Shown here one piece after another: positions 1-15,086 of a stretch of DNA of 64,000 bases. How positions within the stretch are numbered: position 1 is the first letter of the stretch; the number at the start of each line of letters is the position of its first letter. Source of the stretch: Haliangium sp050303215 (GTDB lineage Bacteria; Myxococcota_A; Polyangia; Haliangiales; Haliangiaceae); the NCBI RefSeq assembly GCF_050303215.1, contig NZ_JBNLBH010000006.1, forward strand, positions 47,969 through 111,968. Direction: 5' to 3'. Position numbers and translations under genes: made by a program. Below the pieces are notes generated by a model. The model saw only the letters and a list, made by a program, of their open reading frames with translations, was not told the origin of the DNA and searched no databases.

Positions 1-2
1 TC

Positions 3-311
<309 letters not shown>

Positions 312-314
<3 letters not shown>

Positions 315-407
315 GCTGACCTGGCCCTGAGCTGACCCGGCCCTGAGCTGACCTGGCCCTGAGCTGACCCGGCCGTGCGCTGACCCGGCCCTGCGCTGAC
401 CCGGCTC
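312..407. repeat. Six tandem 16-bp repeats just after the gdhA stop
   Basis: Six consecutive 16-bp units of the form TGAGCTGACCYGGCCC, the last two slightly diverged, begin on the stop codon of the dehydrogenase gene. Each unit carries TGA, so the array gives repeated stops in one frame. I see no strong hairpin and no T run, so calling it a terminator would be a guess. Confidence 0.9.
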
Positions 408-482
408 GACACACCGGCCACTGGGCTCGGACGCCGCCGCGAGCGCTCGTGTATGATAAGGCCTACCCCTGGAGCCTGTGTC

Positions 483-1532
<1,050 letters not shown>

Positions 1533-1589
1533 GCCGCGCCGGGCCGCACCAGCCGGGCTGCCCGCCGGCGCCCGTGGCTGTCGCGCCAG

Positions 1590-1606
1590 TGTCGAAGATC
1601 CCGACA
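1590..1606. promoter_or_regulatory. Inverted repeat TGTCG-N7-CGACA, candidate activator site
   Basis: A perfect 5-bp inverted repeat with a 7-base spacer sits 64-80 bases upstream of the sigma54-type promoter at 1670. That is a plausible place for an enhancer-binding protein. Only position and symmetry support this. Confidence 0.3.
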
Positions 1607-1669
1607 GCGCTGTGGGCGTGCTCCACACGGGCTCGCGCCGGGAGCGCGCCGTTGCGGACACTTGCCGGC

Positions 1670-1685
1670 TGGCACCGGGCTTGCT
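1670..1685 (+). promoter_or_regulatory. Sigma54 (-24/-12) promoter
   Basis: TGGCAC, five bases, then TTGCT match the established sigma54 consensus TGGCAC-N5-TTGCW exactly. Transcription would begin near 1697, giving a leader of about 34 bases that carries the GAGGA ribosome binding site at 1719 and the ATG at 1731. Such promoters need an NtrC-type activator; one is encoded at 20463, though no link is shown. Confidence 0.75.
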
Positions 1686-1730
1686 GTGAGAGTGGGCAGC
1701 ACCGCCCGTCACCAGCCCGAGGATACGACC

Positions 1731-2522
1731 ATGCACACCACCTCCACGCTCCGCCTGCTCACCCCGCTCCTGTTCACCGCCACCCTGCCCCTGACCATGG
1801 GCGCCCAGGGCGACGGCTGCGCCGCCAACTCGCAGTCGCCCGTGCCCGACGTCGAGGGCGAGTGGGCCATCACCTACGACGACCAGCTCGACGTGACCAT
1901 CACTATCGGCGGCGCCACCTACAACGAGACCCTCGGCGCCGAGGGCGGCGTGGTCACCATCGAGCACGAGGGCCAGCCCCTGAGCTTCGACCTCGACTGC
2001 GACCGGCCCGAGGTCCTGTGCCCGAGCGAGTCGTGGCCCGAGTCGGTGTCGATCACCCAGCCCAACCCCAACTTCCCCCACCGCATGCACGTGGTCCTGC
2101 CCGAGCAGCGCTGCGTGGGCACGCTGGTCGCGCCCGACCCGGCCGAGTGCGGCCCGGGCACCCTCAACGAGGACTGCGACCAGGTCTGCGACGGCACCAT
2201 CGAGGTCCGCGAGGCCATCCGCTTCGGCTCCATCGGCGAGCGCGGCGACAGCTTCCGCCTGTTCCTGGGCGGCGGCATCGCCAGCAACGGCATCAACTGC
2301 GCCCTGCTGGGCTGGTCCGTGGCCGACGCCGCCCTCGACACCCGCGGCGAACCGGCCGCCGAAGACTACACCGCCACCTCGATGAGCGCCGGGTTGGTCA
2401 CCGTGGCCTACGCCGGTGGCTGCCTGTGGGCCGGCGATCCCAACATGGACGGCGAGCTCGAAGCCCTGGTCCTGGGCGCCGGCGTGAGCTTCTCCACCGG
2501 CTTCACCGGCGAGCGGCTGTAG
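1731..2522 (+). CDS. Secreted cysteine-containing protein of unknown function
   Basis: 263 residues. The start is ATG 1731, with GAGGA seven bases upstream. Residues 1 to about 26 form a signal peptide (MHTTSTLRLLTPLLFTATLP, then a small-residue stretch ending near GAQG). The mature part has about eight cysteines, including DLDCDRPEVLC and CGPGTLNEDCDQVC, which suggests disulfides and an extracytoplasmic place. No catalytic motif is recognised and the protein looks rich in beta strands. A perfect sigma54 promoter precedes it, so expression probably depends on an enhancer-binding protein. It is monocistronic; the next 900 bases hold repeats. Confidence 0.7.
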   Translation: MHTTSTLRLLTPLLFTATLPLTMGAQGDGCAANSQSPVPDVEGEWAITYDDQLDVTITIGGATYNETLGAEGGVVTIEHEGQPLSFDLDCDRPEVLCPSESWPESVSITQPNPNFPHRMHVVLPEQRCVGTLVAPDPAECGPGTLNEDCDQVCDGTIEVREAIRFGSIGERGDSFRLFLGGGIASNGINCALLGWSVADAALDTRGEPAAEDYTATSMSAGLVTVAYAGGCLWAGDPNMDGELEALVLGAGVSFSTGFTGERL

Positions 2523-2590
2523 CCCGCGTGTGCTCGTTGCAGGTGGGATGTCCGACATCCGCCCCTGACGGTGCCTGTCGCGGTCTCGGT

Positions 2591-2823
2591 CGTCGATCCC
2601 CTGCTCCGGCTCGTCGATCCCCTGCTCCGGTTCGTCGATCCCCTGCTCCTTCTCGTCGATCCCCTGCTCGGATTCGTCGATCCCCCCCTCCCCGTTCGTC
2701 GATCCCCTGCTCGGATTCGTCGATCCCCTGCTCGGATTCGTCGATCCCCCCCTCCCCGTTCGTCGATCCCCTGCTTCGAATCGTCGGTCCCCTGCTCCGG
2801 ATCGTCGATCCCCTGCTCGCGCG
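2591..2823. repeat. Eleven tandem 21/22-bp repeats, plus orientation
   Basis: Eleven units starting CGTCGATCCCCTGCTC, nine of 21 bp and two of 22 bp (the variants with CCCCCCCTCCCCG). The 22-bp units break any reading frame, so the array is not a protein repeat. It begins about 70 bases after the stop of the secreted-protein gene and faces a second array carrying the reverse complement core (GAGCAGGGGATC). Confidence 0.9.
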
Positions 2824-2874
2824 ACCGAGTCCCCCTACCTCCGGGCCATCATCCCCGGTGGGGGGCGCGGTTCC

Positions 2875-3119
2875 GAGCAGGGGATCGACGTCGCGGTGGC
2901 GGGGATCCTCGCCGCCGAGCAGGGGACTCGCGTTCCAAGGCTGGGGACCGCCGTCACGGCACTGGGGATCCTCGCCGCCGAGCAGGGGATTCGGGTTTCG
3001 GGGCTGGGGATCGCCGTCACGGCGCTGGGGATCCTCGTCGCCGAGCAGGGGACTCGGGTTCCAAGGCTGGGGATCGCCGTCGCGGCGCTGGGGATCCTCG
3101 CCGCCGAGCAGGGGACTCA
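2875..3119. repeat. 63-bp tandem repeats (three 21-bp subunits), inverse orientation of the first array
   Basis: After a lone GAGCAGGGGATCGACG at 2875, about 3.5 copies of a 63-bp unit start at 2899, 2962, 3025 and 3088. Each is built of three 21-bp subunits, two beginning CTGGGGAYC and one containing GAGCAGGGGAYT. The core is the reverse complement of that in the 2591-2823 array, so the two arrays form one inverted structure separated by about 50 bases. A reading frame runs through part of it, but with no start signal or resemblance to a protein. Confidence 0.85.
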
Positions 3120-3470
3120 GTCTCCCGACCATCCGGACCATTCGGACCACCCGAACCATCGACCATAGGTGCACACACAGGCTCGTCCGCAGCGATGGTT
3201 CCGTCCATTTCGAGATGGGCCGATGTCGCCGGAACCGAGTGACCGTGACCGGGGCCACAACGATGCCCCCCGCGTCGCCACCAAAGCCGCGCAGGGAGGG
3301 GGCAGGCGCAGATTTCGTGGAATAGCGCCCGGCCTGCACGGGTATTAAGGGACAAGCCTGGAGTGTCATGTCTCTTCGAGTGCAAACCTTCCCCGGCTTC
3401 ATGCGTCTCAGTCAGTGAGGGCTACCGACATCAGCAGTGGCGACAGCGCCAGGAAAGTGTGCGCAGCAGC

Positions 3471-4892
<1,422 letters not shown>

Positions 4893-4954
4893 GGGCGCGC
4901 CCGCGCCACCGCCGGCCGGGGCCGACGCCGGCGTGCATGCGCTGACGGCGAGGC

Positions 4955-5677
4955 TCAGGGCCGACGTCGATGCGGGGCGGCGCGGCGCTGCTTCTTGAGC
5001 GCCCGGATCTTGTCGCGCCGACGCCGGGCCTGCTCCTTGAGCGCGGCCCGGGTGATGCCCTGGGTCTCGAGCTCGCGCGCCTGCTGGGCCGCGGCCTCGG
5101 CGAAGAAGCGGAAGTAGTCGACGGCCGAGGTCACGGACATGACCAGGGACAGATACAGGAGGTAGGTGCCGACGGTGTGGAAGTCGAGCACGTAGTCGAA
5201 CAGCAGGATGGGGTAGCGGAAGTGCACCAGCAGGAAGGCGATGCCCACGAGCTGCATGGCGGTCTTGATCTTGCCGCCGCGGCCGGCCGCGATGACCAGG
5301 CCCTGCTGGGAGGCGATGGCGCGCAGCCCGGTGATGGCCAGCTCGCGGGCCATGAGCACGATGACCAGCCAGGCCGGGGCGCGCCCGGTGGCGGCCAGGG
5401 CCACCAGGGTGGACAGCACGATGAGCTTGTCGGCCAGGGGATCGAGGAACTTGCCGACCACGGTGACCAGGCCCAGGCGGCGGGCCAGGTAGCCGTCGAG
5501 GGCGTCGCTGGCCGCGGCCACGCCGAAGAGTACACAGGCCAGGGCCGACGCGGCCGGGTCGTGGTCGTCGATCCAGATGAGCACGAAGGGGATGAAGCCG
5601 ATCCGGACCAGGGTGATGATGTTGGGGAGATCCGTGATCTCCTGCCGCAGCGGTCGGAGGCGGTTGGCCGCAGTCAC
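4955..5677 (-). CDS. pgsA: CDP-diacylglycerol--glycerol-3-phosphate 3-phosphatidyltransferase
   Basis: 240 residues. It makes phosphatidylglycerophosphate from CDP-diacylglycerol and glycerol-3-phosphate, the committed step to phosphatidylglycerol, in the inner membrane. The complete CDP-alcohol phosphatidyltransferase signature D-x2-DG-x2-AR-x8-G-x3-D-x3-D is present as SDALDGYLARR followed by GKFLDPLADK. Four to five hydrophobic segments flank it. LPNIITLVRIGFIPFVL is the usual N-terminus of PgsA. The start is GTG 5677, overlapping the TGA of the upstream TPR-AIM24 gene by four bases, so translation is coupled. A basic C-terminal tail of about 40 residues, rich in Arg and Lys, extends beyond the usual end. 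Confidence 0.92.
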   Translation of the reverse strand: MTAANRLRPLRQEITDLPNIITLVRIGFIPFVLIWIDDHDPAASALACVLFGVAAASDALDGYLARRLGLVTVVGKFLDPLADKLIVLSTLVALAATGRAPAWLVIVLMARELAITGLRAIASQQGLVIAAGRGGKIKTAMQLVGIAFLLVHFRYPILLFDYVLDFHTVGTYLLYLSLVMSVTSAVDYFRFFAEAAAQQARELETQGITRAALKEQARRRRDKIRALKKQRRAAPHRRRP

Positions 5678-7161
5678 CCCTGCTCGGCCTCCGCCGCGCC
5701 GCCGGGCACCCCGGTCATGCCCGTGCGGGCCCAGTCGCCGGCCTGCTCCTCTTCTTCTTCGATGAGGACCACGCCCTCGCCGGTGCACTCGACGAACAGG
5801 GCCGAGGCCTCGTCGCCGGCACCGGGCTTGACCGCCCTGGGCACGACCCGGCCGATCCAGCCGCACAGGGCTTGGGCGTCGACGAAGAGCACCCGCTCCT
5901 GAGCGAGCTTGATGGACAGCAGCGGCCGCCGGGACCGGAACGCGACCTCGCCCTGGCCGCGGAACTGGACCATGTTGATGCTCGCGCGCGAGCCGGGCAC
6001 ATGGCCGTTCTCCCACCGCAGTTGCTCCTCGAAGGCGAACACCAAGTCCTCGCGCAGGTACAGGATGTCGTCGTCGAGCGCGACCACGGAGAAGGTCTCG
6101 CCCAGGGGCGAGGCGATGAGGTGGCCGTCGCCGGAGACGATGAACAGCTCGCGCCCGTCGCGCGAGAAGGTCTCGCCCGTGGACGAGCCGCGGACATGGC
6201 GCGAGGCGACCTCGTAGGTGAGCGAGCCGCCGGTGACGTTGACGCCTTCGGTGCGGGTGAAGATCCGCCCGCGCACGTGCACCACCAGCACCCCGCCGGC
6301 GCTGCGCTCGAAGGCGTGCTCGCCGTCGTCGGGGCGGATCAGGCGGGCGGTGGCGAATTCGGACAAGGGCATCGGGGGCACGTGACCCACGGCCACGCGG
6401 GCGGCCCCGGCCGCGGCCACCGCCGAGGGCAAGGCCAGGTCCACGGCCTCGGTGATGGCCCCGGGGCGGCCCCGGCCGCGGGGGCGGGCATCGTCGCCTG
6501 GGCGCGGCACAGGCTCGAGCGGGACGTCCATCGGTTCGGTCCGGTCACCGCCGTCGGCGGCGACCTCGGCCCCGTCGCCGATGTCGAGGATCTCGATGTC
6601 GGCGTCGTCGAGCTCGCCGTCGTCGTAGGAGCTGGCCAGGGTGGGGGTGGCCAGATCGGGGACCGCGGCCTGGATGCGCGCGCGCTCGCCCTCGTCGAGG
6701 TACTGCTCCATCTCCTTGGCCAGCTCGGCGTCGCCGGCCTGCAAGAAGGCCTGGTAGGCGTTGGCGTAGGCGCCGGTGCGGGCGTAGGCCAGGCCCAGGT
6801 AGCTCACCGCCCGGACCTGGGTGGGGTCGAGCTCGCGGCTGCGCCGGAGCTCGCGGATGGCGGCATCGGCGTCGCCCAGCTTGAGGTGGACCAGGCCCAG
6901 GTTCAGCCAGTGCGAGGCGTCGTGCTCGTCGGCCTGCACCAGGCGCTGATAGATGGGCAAGGCGCTCTGGAAGTCGCCCATGCGAAAGCACGACAGCCCC
7001 AGCAGCGCCAGGGCCTTGAGGTCGTCGGGCTTGGCCTCCAGCGCCGCGAGGAAGGCCTTCCGGGCCTCTTCGTTGCGGTTGCGCCGCAACAGTTCGGCGC
7101 CGCTGTCGAGGTGCTGCGCAAACGGGTTGCTCGGATCGGCGTGGGTGTCGCTGTCGGGCAA
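5674..7161 (-). CDS. TPR protein with C-terminal AIM24-like domain
   Basis: About 495 residues. The N-terminal 150 residues hold at least three tetratricopeptide repeats (for example LKALALLGLSCFRMGDFQSA and WLNLGLVHLKLGDADAAIRE), a protein-protein binding solenoid. An acidic linker follows. The last 230 residues (from HAFERSAGGVLVVHVRGRIF to LFVDAQALCGWIGRVVPR) read as a beta-rich AIM24-family domain, a family of unknown biochemical role. The start is uncertain. TTG 7161 fits the promoter at 7171-7200 as a leaderless start; a longer TTG start at 7212 exists but would lie upstream of that promoter. It is coupled to pgsA by a 4-base stop/start overlap, so a membrane or lipid role is possible. 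Confidence 0.75.
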   Translation of the reverse strand: MPDSDTHADPSNPFAQHLDSGAELLRRNRNEEARKAFLAALEAKPDDLKALALLGLSCFRMGDFQSALPIYQRLVQADEHDASHWLNLGLVHLKLGDADAAIRELRRSRELDPTQVRAVSYLGLAYARTGAYANAYQAFLQAGDAELAKEMEQYLDEGERARIQAAVPDLATPTLASSYDDGELDDADIEILDIGDGAEVAADGGDRTEPMDVPLEPVPRPGDDARPRGRGRPGAITEAVDLALPSAVAAAGAARVAVGHVPPMPLSEFATARLIRPDDGEHAFERSAGGVLVVHVRGRIFTRTEGVNVTGGSLTYEVASRHVRGSSTGETFSRDGRELFIVSGDGHLIASPLGETFSVVALDDDILYLREDLVFAFEEQLRWENGHVPGSRASINMVQFRGQGEVAFRSRRPLLSIKLAQERVLFVDAQALCGWIGRVVPRAVKPGAGDEASALFVECTGEGVVLIEEEEEQAGDWARTGMTGVPGGAAEAEQG

Positions 7162-7170
7162 GACCTTACA

Positions 7171-7200
7171 ATTTAACGGGGTCGGCCGCGGCGACGTCAA
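7171..7200 (-). promoter_or_regulatory. Sigma70-like promoter for the TPR-AIM24/pgsA operon
   Basis: On the minus strand TTGACG (7200-7195), an 18-base spacer and TTAAAT (7176-7171) form a good housekeeping promoter. The -10 ends nine bases before TTG 7161, so the transcript would be nearly leaderless. Confidence 0.5.
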
Positions 7201-7269
7201 GCAATCAGCCAAAGGTTCGCACCGTGGCCGGGCCGGCGCGGTGGTCGCGGGCTCCGCCGCCGACGCTCG

Positions 7270-7956
<687 letters not shown>

Positions 7957-8035
7957 CGCCCGTGAGGGTAGCAAGGTTGCGAAATGCTGGCAAAATCGTG
8001 AGCTGTTGGCAGACTCAGCAGGGAGAGCGCACGCC

Positions 8036-9619
<1,584 letters not shown>

Positions 9620-9623
9620 GCGC

Positions 9624-10361
9624 ATGCGGGGGACGCAACAACACCGGCCCCGACGCGCCGGCAGGCGGCCCTGGCCCGCATCGTTGCTGTGCGCGCTCGC
9701 GCTGGCGACGGCCTGCGCCCGCGGACCCAACGCCGCCACCACGCCGCCGGCGCCACCCGCTGTGGCCGCGCTGGCCGAGGCCCTGCGCAGCGACGACCCG
9801 GCACCCGCATACGCGCTGCTGTCGCAGCAGGTCCGGTCCCAAATCGCGTTCGAGACCTTCGCAGCCCGCTGGCGCGAGACCGCAGCCGAGCGCCGGGCCC
9901 GCGCCGACGAGTTGGAAGCCGGGGCGCTCACCGGTGCCGGCCTGCACGAGCGCGCCCGGCTGGCCCTGCCCGGCGGCGGTACGGCCTGGCTGGTGCGCGA
10001 AGGCGAGGGCTGGCGCATGGAGTCCCCGATGCTGTCGTCGGCCCAGGCCAAGAGCCCCCAGGACGCAGCCCGGCTGCTGGCCCAGGCCCTGGCCGGCCAC
10101 GACCTCGACGGGATCCTCGAGGTCCTCACCGAACGCCGGCGCGAGGCCGTGGCGAGCCGCCTCGAGGCCCTGGTCGCGAGCCTCACCGAACAGCTCGACC
10201 GCGGCACCGTCACCGTCGAGCAGCTCGGCGACGAGCGCGCCGTGCTGCGCTGGGACAGCCCCGACGAGGACGGCGAGGGCACCCGCTACGAGCTGTTCCT
10301 GCACCTCGAGCAGGAGCAGTGGCGGGTCGACGACGTGCGCATCCGCGAGGCCGAGCGCTAG
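9624..10361 (+). CDS. Putative lipoprotein of unknown function
   Basis: 245 residues, starting four bases after the nadB stop. The N-terminus is basic, then SLLCALALATAC gives a hydrophobic stretch with a lipobox-like LATAC, so export and lipidation of Cys at about residue 30 are likely. The rest is alpha/beta and charged, without a recognised catalytic motif. Two similar segments, each with alternating helices rich in Ala, Arg and Glu, suggest a NTF2-like or DUF4878-like fold, but this is only a guess. Co-transcription with nadB is inferred from spacing. Confidence 0.65.
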   Translation: MRGTQQHRPRRAGRRPWPASLLCALALATACARGPNAATTPPAPPAVAALAEALRSDDPAPAYALLSQQVRSQIAFETFAARWRETAAERRARADELEAGALTGAGLHERARLALPGGGTAWLVREGEGWRMESPMLSSAQAKSPQDAARLLAQALAGHDLDGILEVLTERRREAVASRLEALVASLTEQLDRGTVTVEQLGDERAVLRWDSPDEDGEGTRYELFLHLEQEQWRVDDVRIREAER

Positions 10362-10404
10362 CAGCGCTGGTGCACGCGCGACGGAGTTCTTCCGCAGCCT
10401 GCCA
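10362..10404. mobile_element. Degenerate end of the hairpin (MITE-like) element
   Basis: TCTTCCGCAGCCTGCCA at 10388-10404 matches the right terminal repeat of the element at 49354-49518 at 14 of 17 positions. GCGCTGGTG just inside it also matches that element's inner arm. The left half is missing, so this looks like a deletion remnant between two convergent genes. Confidence 0.4.
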
Positions 10405-10413
10405 GGTGTCGAC

Positions 10414-10872
10414 TCAGTAGGCCGCGGGGTCGAGCCCGAGGGCCTCGCAGATCTGGCCCAGCACCACCTCCTCGGCGTCGTCGAGCTTGCCGTTGGAGAC
10501 GATGGCGATCTGGGCCGCGCTCACCACCAGCGCGGTCTGGCGCGGGTCGCCGCGCTCGAGCAGCGCGATCTCGTGAAACGCGTGCTGCCGACCTTCTTCG
10601 AAGTCGTCCAGGATCGCCCGCCCGATGCGCCGGAACTGCGTCTCCAGCTCTCTCAGATCGACCGCGTGGAAGGCGCGCGTGTCCTTGATCATGTCGATGA
10701 AGGCGCTGATCTCCGACTCTTCGAGCCGGCCGTCGGCGCAGGCCACGATAGCGAAGGCCCCGCTGACCGCGCGCAGGACCTCGTCGGGGACCTCTTCGTC
10801 AAAACGCTCCCAGGTCGCCACGGCGCGCTCGTGGCGCTCGCGCACGGCCTGGTCTTCACTCGGTGCTGCCAT
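10414..10872 (-). CDS. TerB-like (tellurite resistance B family) protein
   Basis: 152 residues, all-helical and acidic, with no signal peptide. The pattern VSGAFAIVACADGRLEESEI followed later by SAAQIAIVSNGKLDDAEEVV is the duplicated TerB signature: a helix, then a DGxLxxxE turn, repeated once. TerB domains bind metal through acidic turns and occur in envelope-stress and phage-defence contexts; no other ter gene is present here. It is 20 bases downstream of a small coiled-coil gene on the same strand and probably in one operon with it. Confidence 0.75.
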   Translation of the reverse strand: MAAPSEDQAVRERHERAVATWERFDEEVPDEVLRAVSGAFAIVACADGRLEESEISAFIDMIKDTRAFHAVDLRELETQFRRIGRAILDDFEEGRQHAFHEIALLERGDPRQTALVVSAAQIAIVSNGKLDDAEEVVLGQICEALGLDPAAY

Positions 10873-10892
10873 GACAGTGTCCTCCCCGGCTG

Positions 10893-11174
10893 TTACGGCG
10901 ACTCGCCGCCGTCCTTCTTGCCGAGGAGGCGCTCGCCCATGTCGCGGACCGCCCGGCCCACGTCCTCGAATAGCTTGCTGGTGGCCCCGACGACCTCCTC
11001 GCTGCCGGCGTCGATGCGACGCTCGAGCTCGTCGAGCTTGGGTTCGATCTGCTGCCAGCGCTCCTTGACCTCCATGCTGGCCAGGTGCAGCTTGACTCGG
11101 ATCTCGTCGCGCATCTTCTTGAGATCCGTCAGGTCGCTCTCGAACTGCTTGCGCATGTTCTCAGTGAAGCTCAT
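10893..11174 (-). CDS. Small coiled-coil protein
   Basis: 93 residues. It starts at ATG 11174 with AGGAG seven bases upstream; longer in-frame starts lack a site. The protein is almost entirely amphipathic helix (MRKQFESDLTDLKKMRDEIR and later LDELERRIDAGSEEV) with heptad-like spacing, comparable to phasin-like or apolipoprotein-like helical proteins. There is no transmembrane segment. It lies first in a likely operon with the TerB-like gene. Confidence 0.7.
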   Translation of the reverse strand: MSFTENMRKQFESDLTDLKKMRDEIRVKLHLASMEVKERWQQIEPKLDELERRIDAGSEEVVGATSKLFEDVGRAVRDMGERLLGKKDGGESP

Positions 11175-11365
11175 CAGAGACTCCTGCTCACTTGGGTTGC
11201 ACGGCACACGCCGCGGACCCAGGGTACCCCCTCGGCCGGACTGACGCCATCCCACCGGGGCCTTCGAGCGGCCAAGATCCCTACCCAAGCGTGCGGCTGC
11301 TCACATCGGTTTCTACGTGAGAGGAAAAATCGACGGAACCGGGCCGCCCGGGCGCGCTTAGGGTC

Positions 11366-11393
11366 TTGTCAAACGAAATAGTTGCAATATAGT
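11366..11393 (+). promoter_or_regulatory. Sigma70-like promoter for the winged-helix regulator
   Basis: TTGTCA (11366-11371), a 16-base spacer and TATAGT (11388-11393) lie in a locally AT-richer stretch 52 bases before ATG 11446. Two GTTGYA direct repeats overlap the -10 and could be an operator. Confidence 0.5.
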
Positions 11394-11445
11394 TGTAGTC
11401 AAGAGACGCAAAGACCCGTATCGTAGATCACGGAAGGGGACGCCA

Positions 11446-12609
11446 ATGAAAGTGCACAAGACCTTGTCACGGCTGGCCGCGCAGCCCGACGACCCCGCCG
11501 AGCTACGTCGGGTTGCGCGAGCCCTGGGAGATGAGTTGTCGCGCCGGCGTCTCGAGGTGCTGCGCGACTTCCGGGCCGGGCTGGCTCGGGCCGAGTCGGG
11601 CCGGGAGACCTTCGCGGCCGGGTACGTGGCCGGGCTGCTGGACATCGCCGCCGAGGTCACGACCCACATCCAGGCTGACGACGACGCCAGCGCTCGACGC
11701 GAGTTGGTCGGTCGGGCCGAGGTGCGGGCCATGATGCTGGAGCTGCGGGTCCAGGCCGAGGCTCCGGCGACGCTCGCCAGCCGGCTGGGACTCGAGCCAG
11801 TCGACGTGGTCGGCATACTCGACGAGCTCGAGCTGGCGGGCCTGGTCCAGCCCTACGCGGCCACGCACGAGGACAAGCACATGCGCCCGTACCGGCTCAC
11901 CCGGGACGGGCAGCGCACGCTGGACGAGGCGCTCGCGAGCGTGTCCCCCGAGGTCGAGGCCGGGATCCGGATCGCGATCGGCATGTTCCGCTACATGTGT
12001 CAGCACCAGGCCAGCCCGGCCTCGGCGCTGCGCGAGATCGCGGAAGAGGAGCTGCACGACCCGGCCGCGGCCGCGATGGCGGTGCATGTGTGGGCCGAGG
12101 AGTCCCAGGACGCCGGGCTGATCACGGAGCTCGATCCGCCTCTGGGCGCGACCCGCGCCCCCGGCGATGAGCTGTACCACGTGACCCTGCACGGCAACGC
12201 CGGCACCGACGCCCGCGCCGACCGACTGTGGCAGCACGTCCCGGTGCTGCTGTCACAGCTCCAAGCTCGTCCCGGCGAGCAGGTGCCGCTGTTCGTGCGC
12301 ACCAACTCCGCCGGTTGGGGAGCCTGGGCATATGCGCTGCAAAATCAAGATGAGACCGGCGAGTCGAGGACGATCCTCGACGGCGATCTGCTCGCTCGCA
12401 CCGTGACCCCGCCGGGGGTGCGCTTCGATCTCATCTACGACAGCCGCGCCACGCTGGAGGCCGATCAAGACCAGCCTGCCATGCGCGAGCTCATCGAGCA
12501 CGCCGACGAGCGCTTCTTGGTCTCCAGCAACGACGACGAGCCCCCGGAGGGCTTCACCCTCCTGTCGCCGGCCTCGCCAGGCTCGGACGACCCGTCCGAC
12601 GCCAACTGA
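11446..12609 (+). CDS. Winged-helix DNA-binding domain protein, probable regulator
   Basis: 387 residues, cytoplasmic, starting at ATG 11446 after GGAAGGGGA. Residues about 95-155 read as a MarR/ArsR-like winged helix: EAPATLASRLGLEPVDVVGI is the helix-turn-helix, and RPYRLTRDGQRTL the wing and following helix. The N-terminal 90 residues are helical. The C-terminal 200 residues, with PGEQVPLFVRTNSAGWGAWA, have no recognised fold and could sense a ligand or partner. No enzyme gene is adjacent, so the target is unknown. Autoregulation through the repeats at its promoter is a guess. Confidence 0.7.
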   Translation: MKVHKTLSRLAAQPDDPAELRRVARALGDELSRRRLEVLRDFRAGLARAESGRETFAAGYVAGLLDIAAEVTTHIQADDDASARRELVGRAEVRAMMLELRVQAEAPATLASRLGLEPVDVVGILDELELAGLVQPYAATHEDKHMRPYRLTRDGQRTLDEALASVSPEVEAGIRIAIGMFRYMCQHQASPASALREIAEEELHDPAAAAMAVHVWAEESQDAGLITELDPPLGATRAPGDELYHVTLHGNAGTDARADRLWQHVPVLLSQLQARPGEQVPLFVRTNSAGWGAWAYALQNQDETGESRTILDGDLLARTVTPPGVRFDLIYDSRATLEADQDQPAMRELIEHADERFLVSSNDDEPPEGFTLLSPASPGSDDPSDAN

Positions 12610-12629
12610 GGCCGCGCACGCGTCCATGT

Positions 12630-12653
12630 GCACGCGCCTGCGCGGGCGCGTGC
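12630..12653. terminator. GC-rich hairpin after the winged-helix gene
   Basis: A perfect 9-bp stem (GCACGCGCC with GGCGCGTGC) and a 6-base loop lie 21 bases after the stop. There is no T run. The rest of 12654-13043 holds no gene I can support: a GAGCATCGGGT direct repeat near 12745 and an AT-richer stretch (12870-12965), with TATAGC at 12956 as a possible -10. Confidence 0.45.
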
Positions 12654-13043
12654 GCCGCGCCCGCCTCGCCGCCGGGCGTGGTCGCGTGTATCCCGCCAGC
12701 GTCGAGCGTGGTCGCAGGTCGCACTGCGTGTCTCCACAGGTAGCGAGCATCGGGTCGAGCATCGGGTGTTGCACCTTGGGTGATCTGATGGCGCGCTCGC
12801 GCGCCGGGTGAGCCTGCCGGTCGAGGTGGTCTGGTGTAGAGACAACGGCTGTCTCAGCTTGGTTGCAATTCCCATGTCGGGATTACTGCAAAGTCACTTT
12901 GGTTCGCCAATCCTCGCGACTCCGTACATTCTCCCACACGAATTGCCCGAGCTGATATAGCATCCGGTCGCCGCTGCCGGGTGCGCGCGCCGAGCGCGTA
13001 GGCCTGGTACCTTGCCACCCACGCGCTCCGAGAGGTGAAGACC

Positions 13044-15050
<2,007 letters not shown>

Positions 15051-15072
15051 GCCGAGCTTCGGCGGCGGGCGG

Positions 15073-15078
15073 TATACT
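15073..15078 (+). promoter_or_regulatory. -10 hexamer TATACT just before GTG 15087
   Basis: TATACT ends nine bases before the GTG start. This fits a leaderless mRNA; no Shine-Dalgarno is present and no good -35 is visible. Confidence 0.4.
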
Positions 15079-15086
15079 GGCCACCC

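Noticed and set aside
2591..3119. CRISPR array
   Set aside because: Units are directly joined without unique spacers, and no cas gene is present.
2571..3242. Repeat protein encoded by the 21-bp arrays
   Set aside because: Two 22-bp units shift the frame inside the first array, so the repeat is not conserved at protein level.
4955..6016. 353-codon version of PgsA
   Set aside because: The first 113 codons are the shadow of the TPR-AIM24 gene; GTG 5677 with the 4-base overlap gives a normal PgsA length.
12940..12965. Promoter for the nuclease gene
   Set aside because: TATAGC at 12956 is a fair -10, but no -35 at a proper distance was found, so it is only mentioned, not called.
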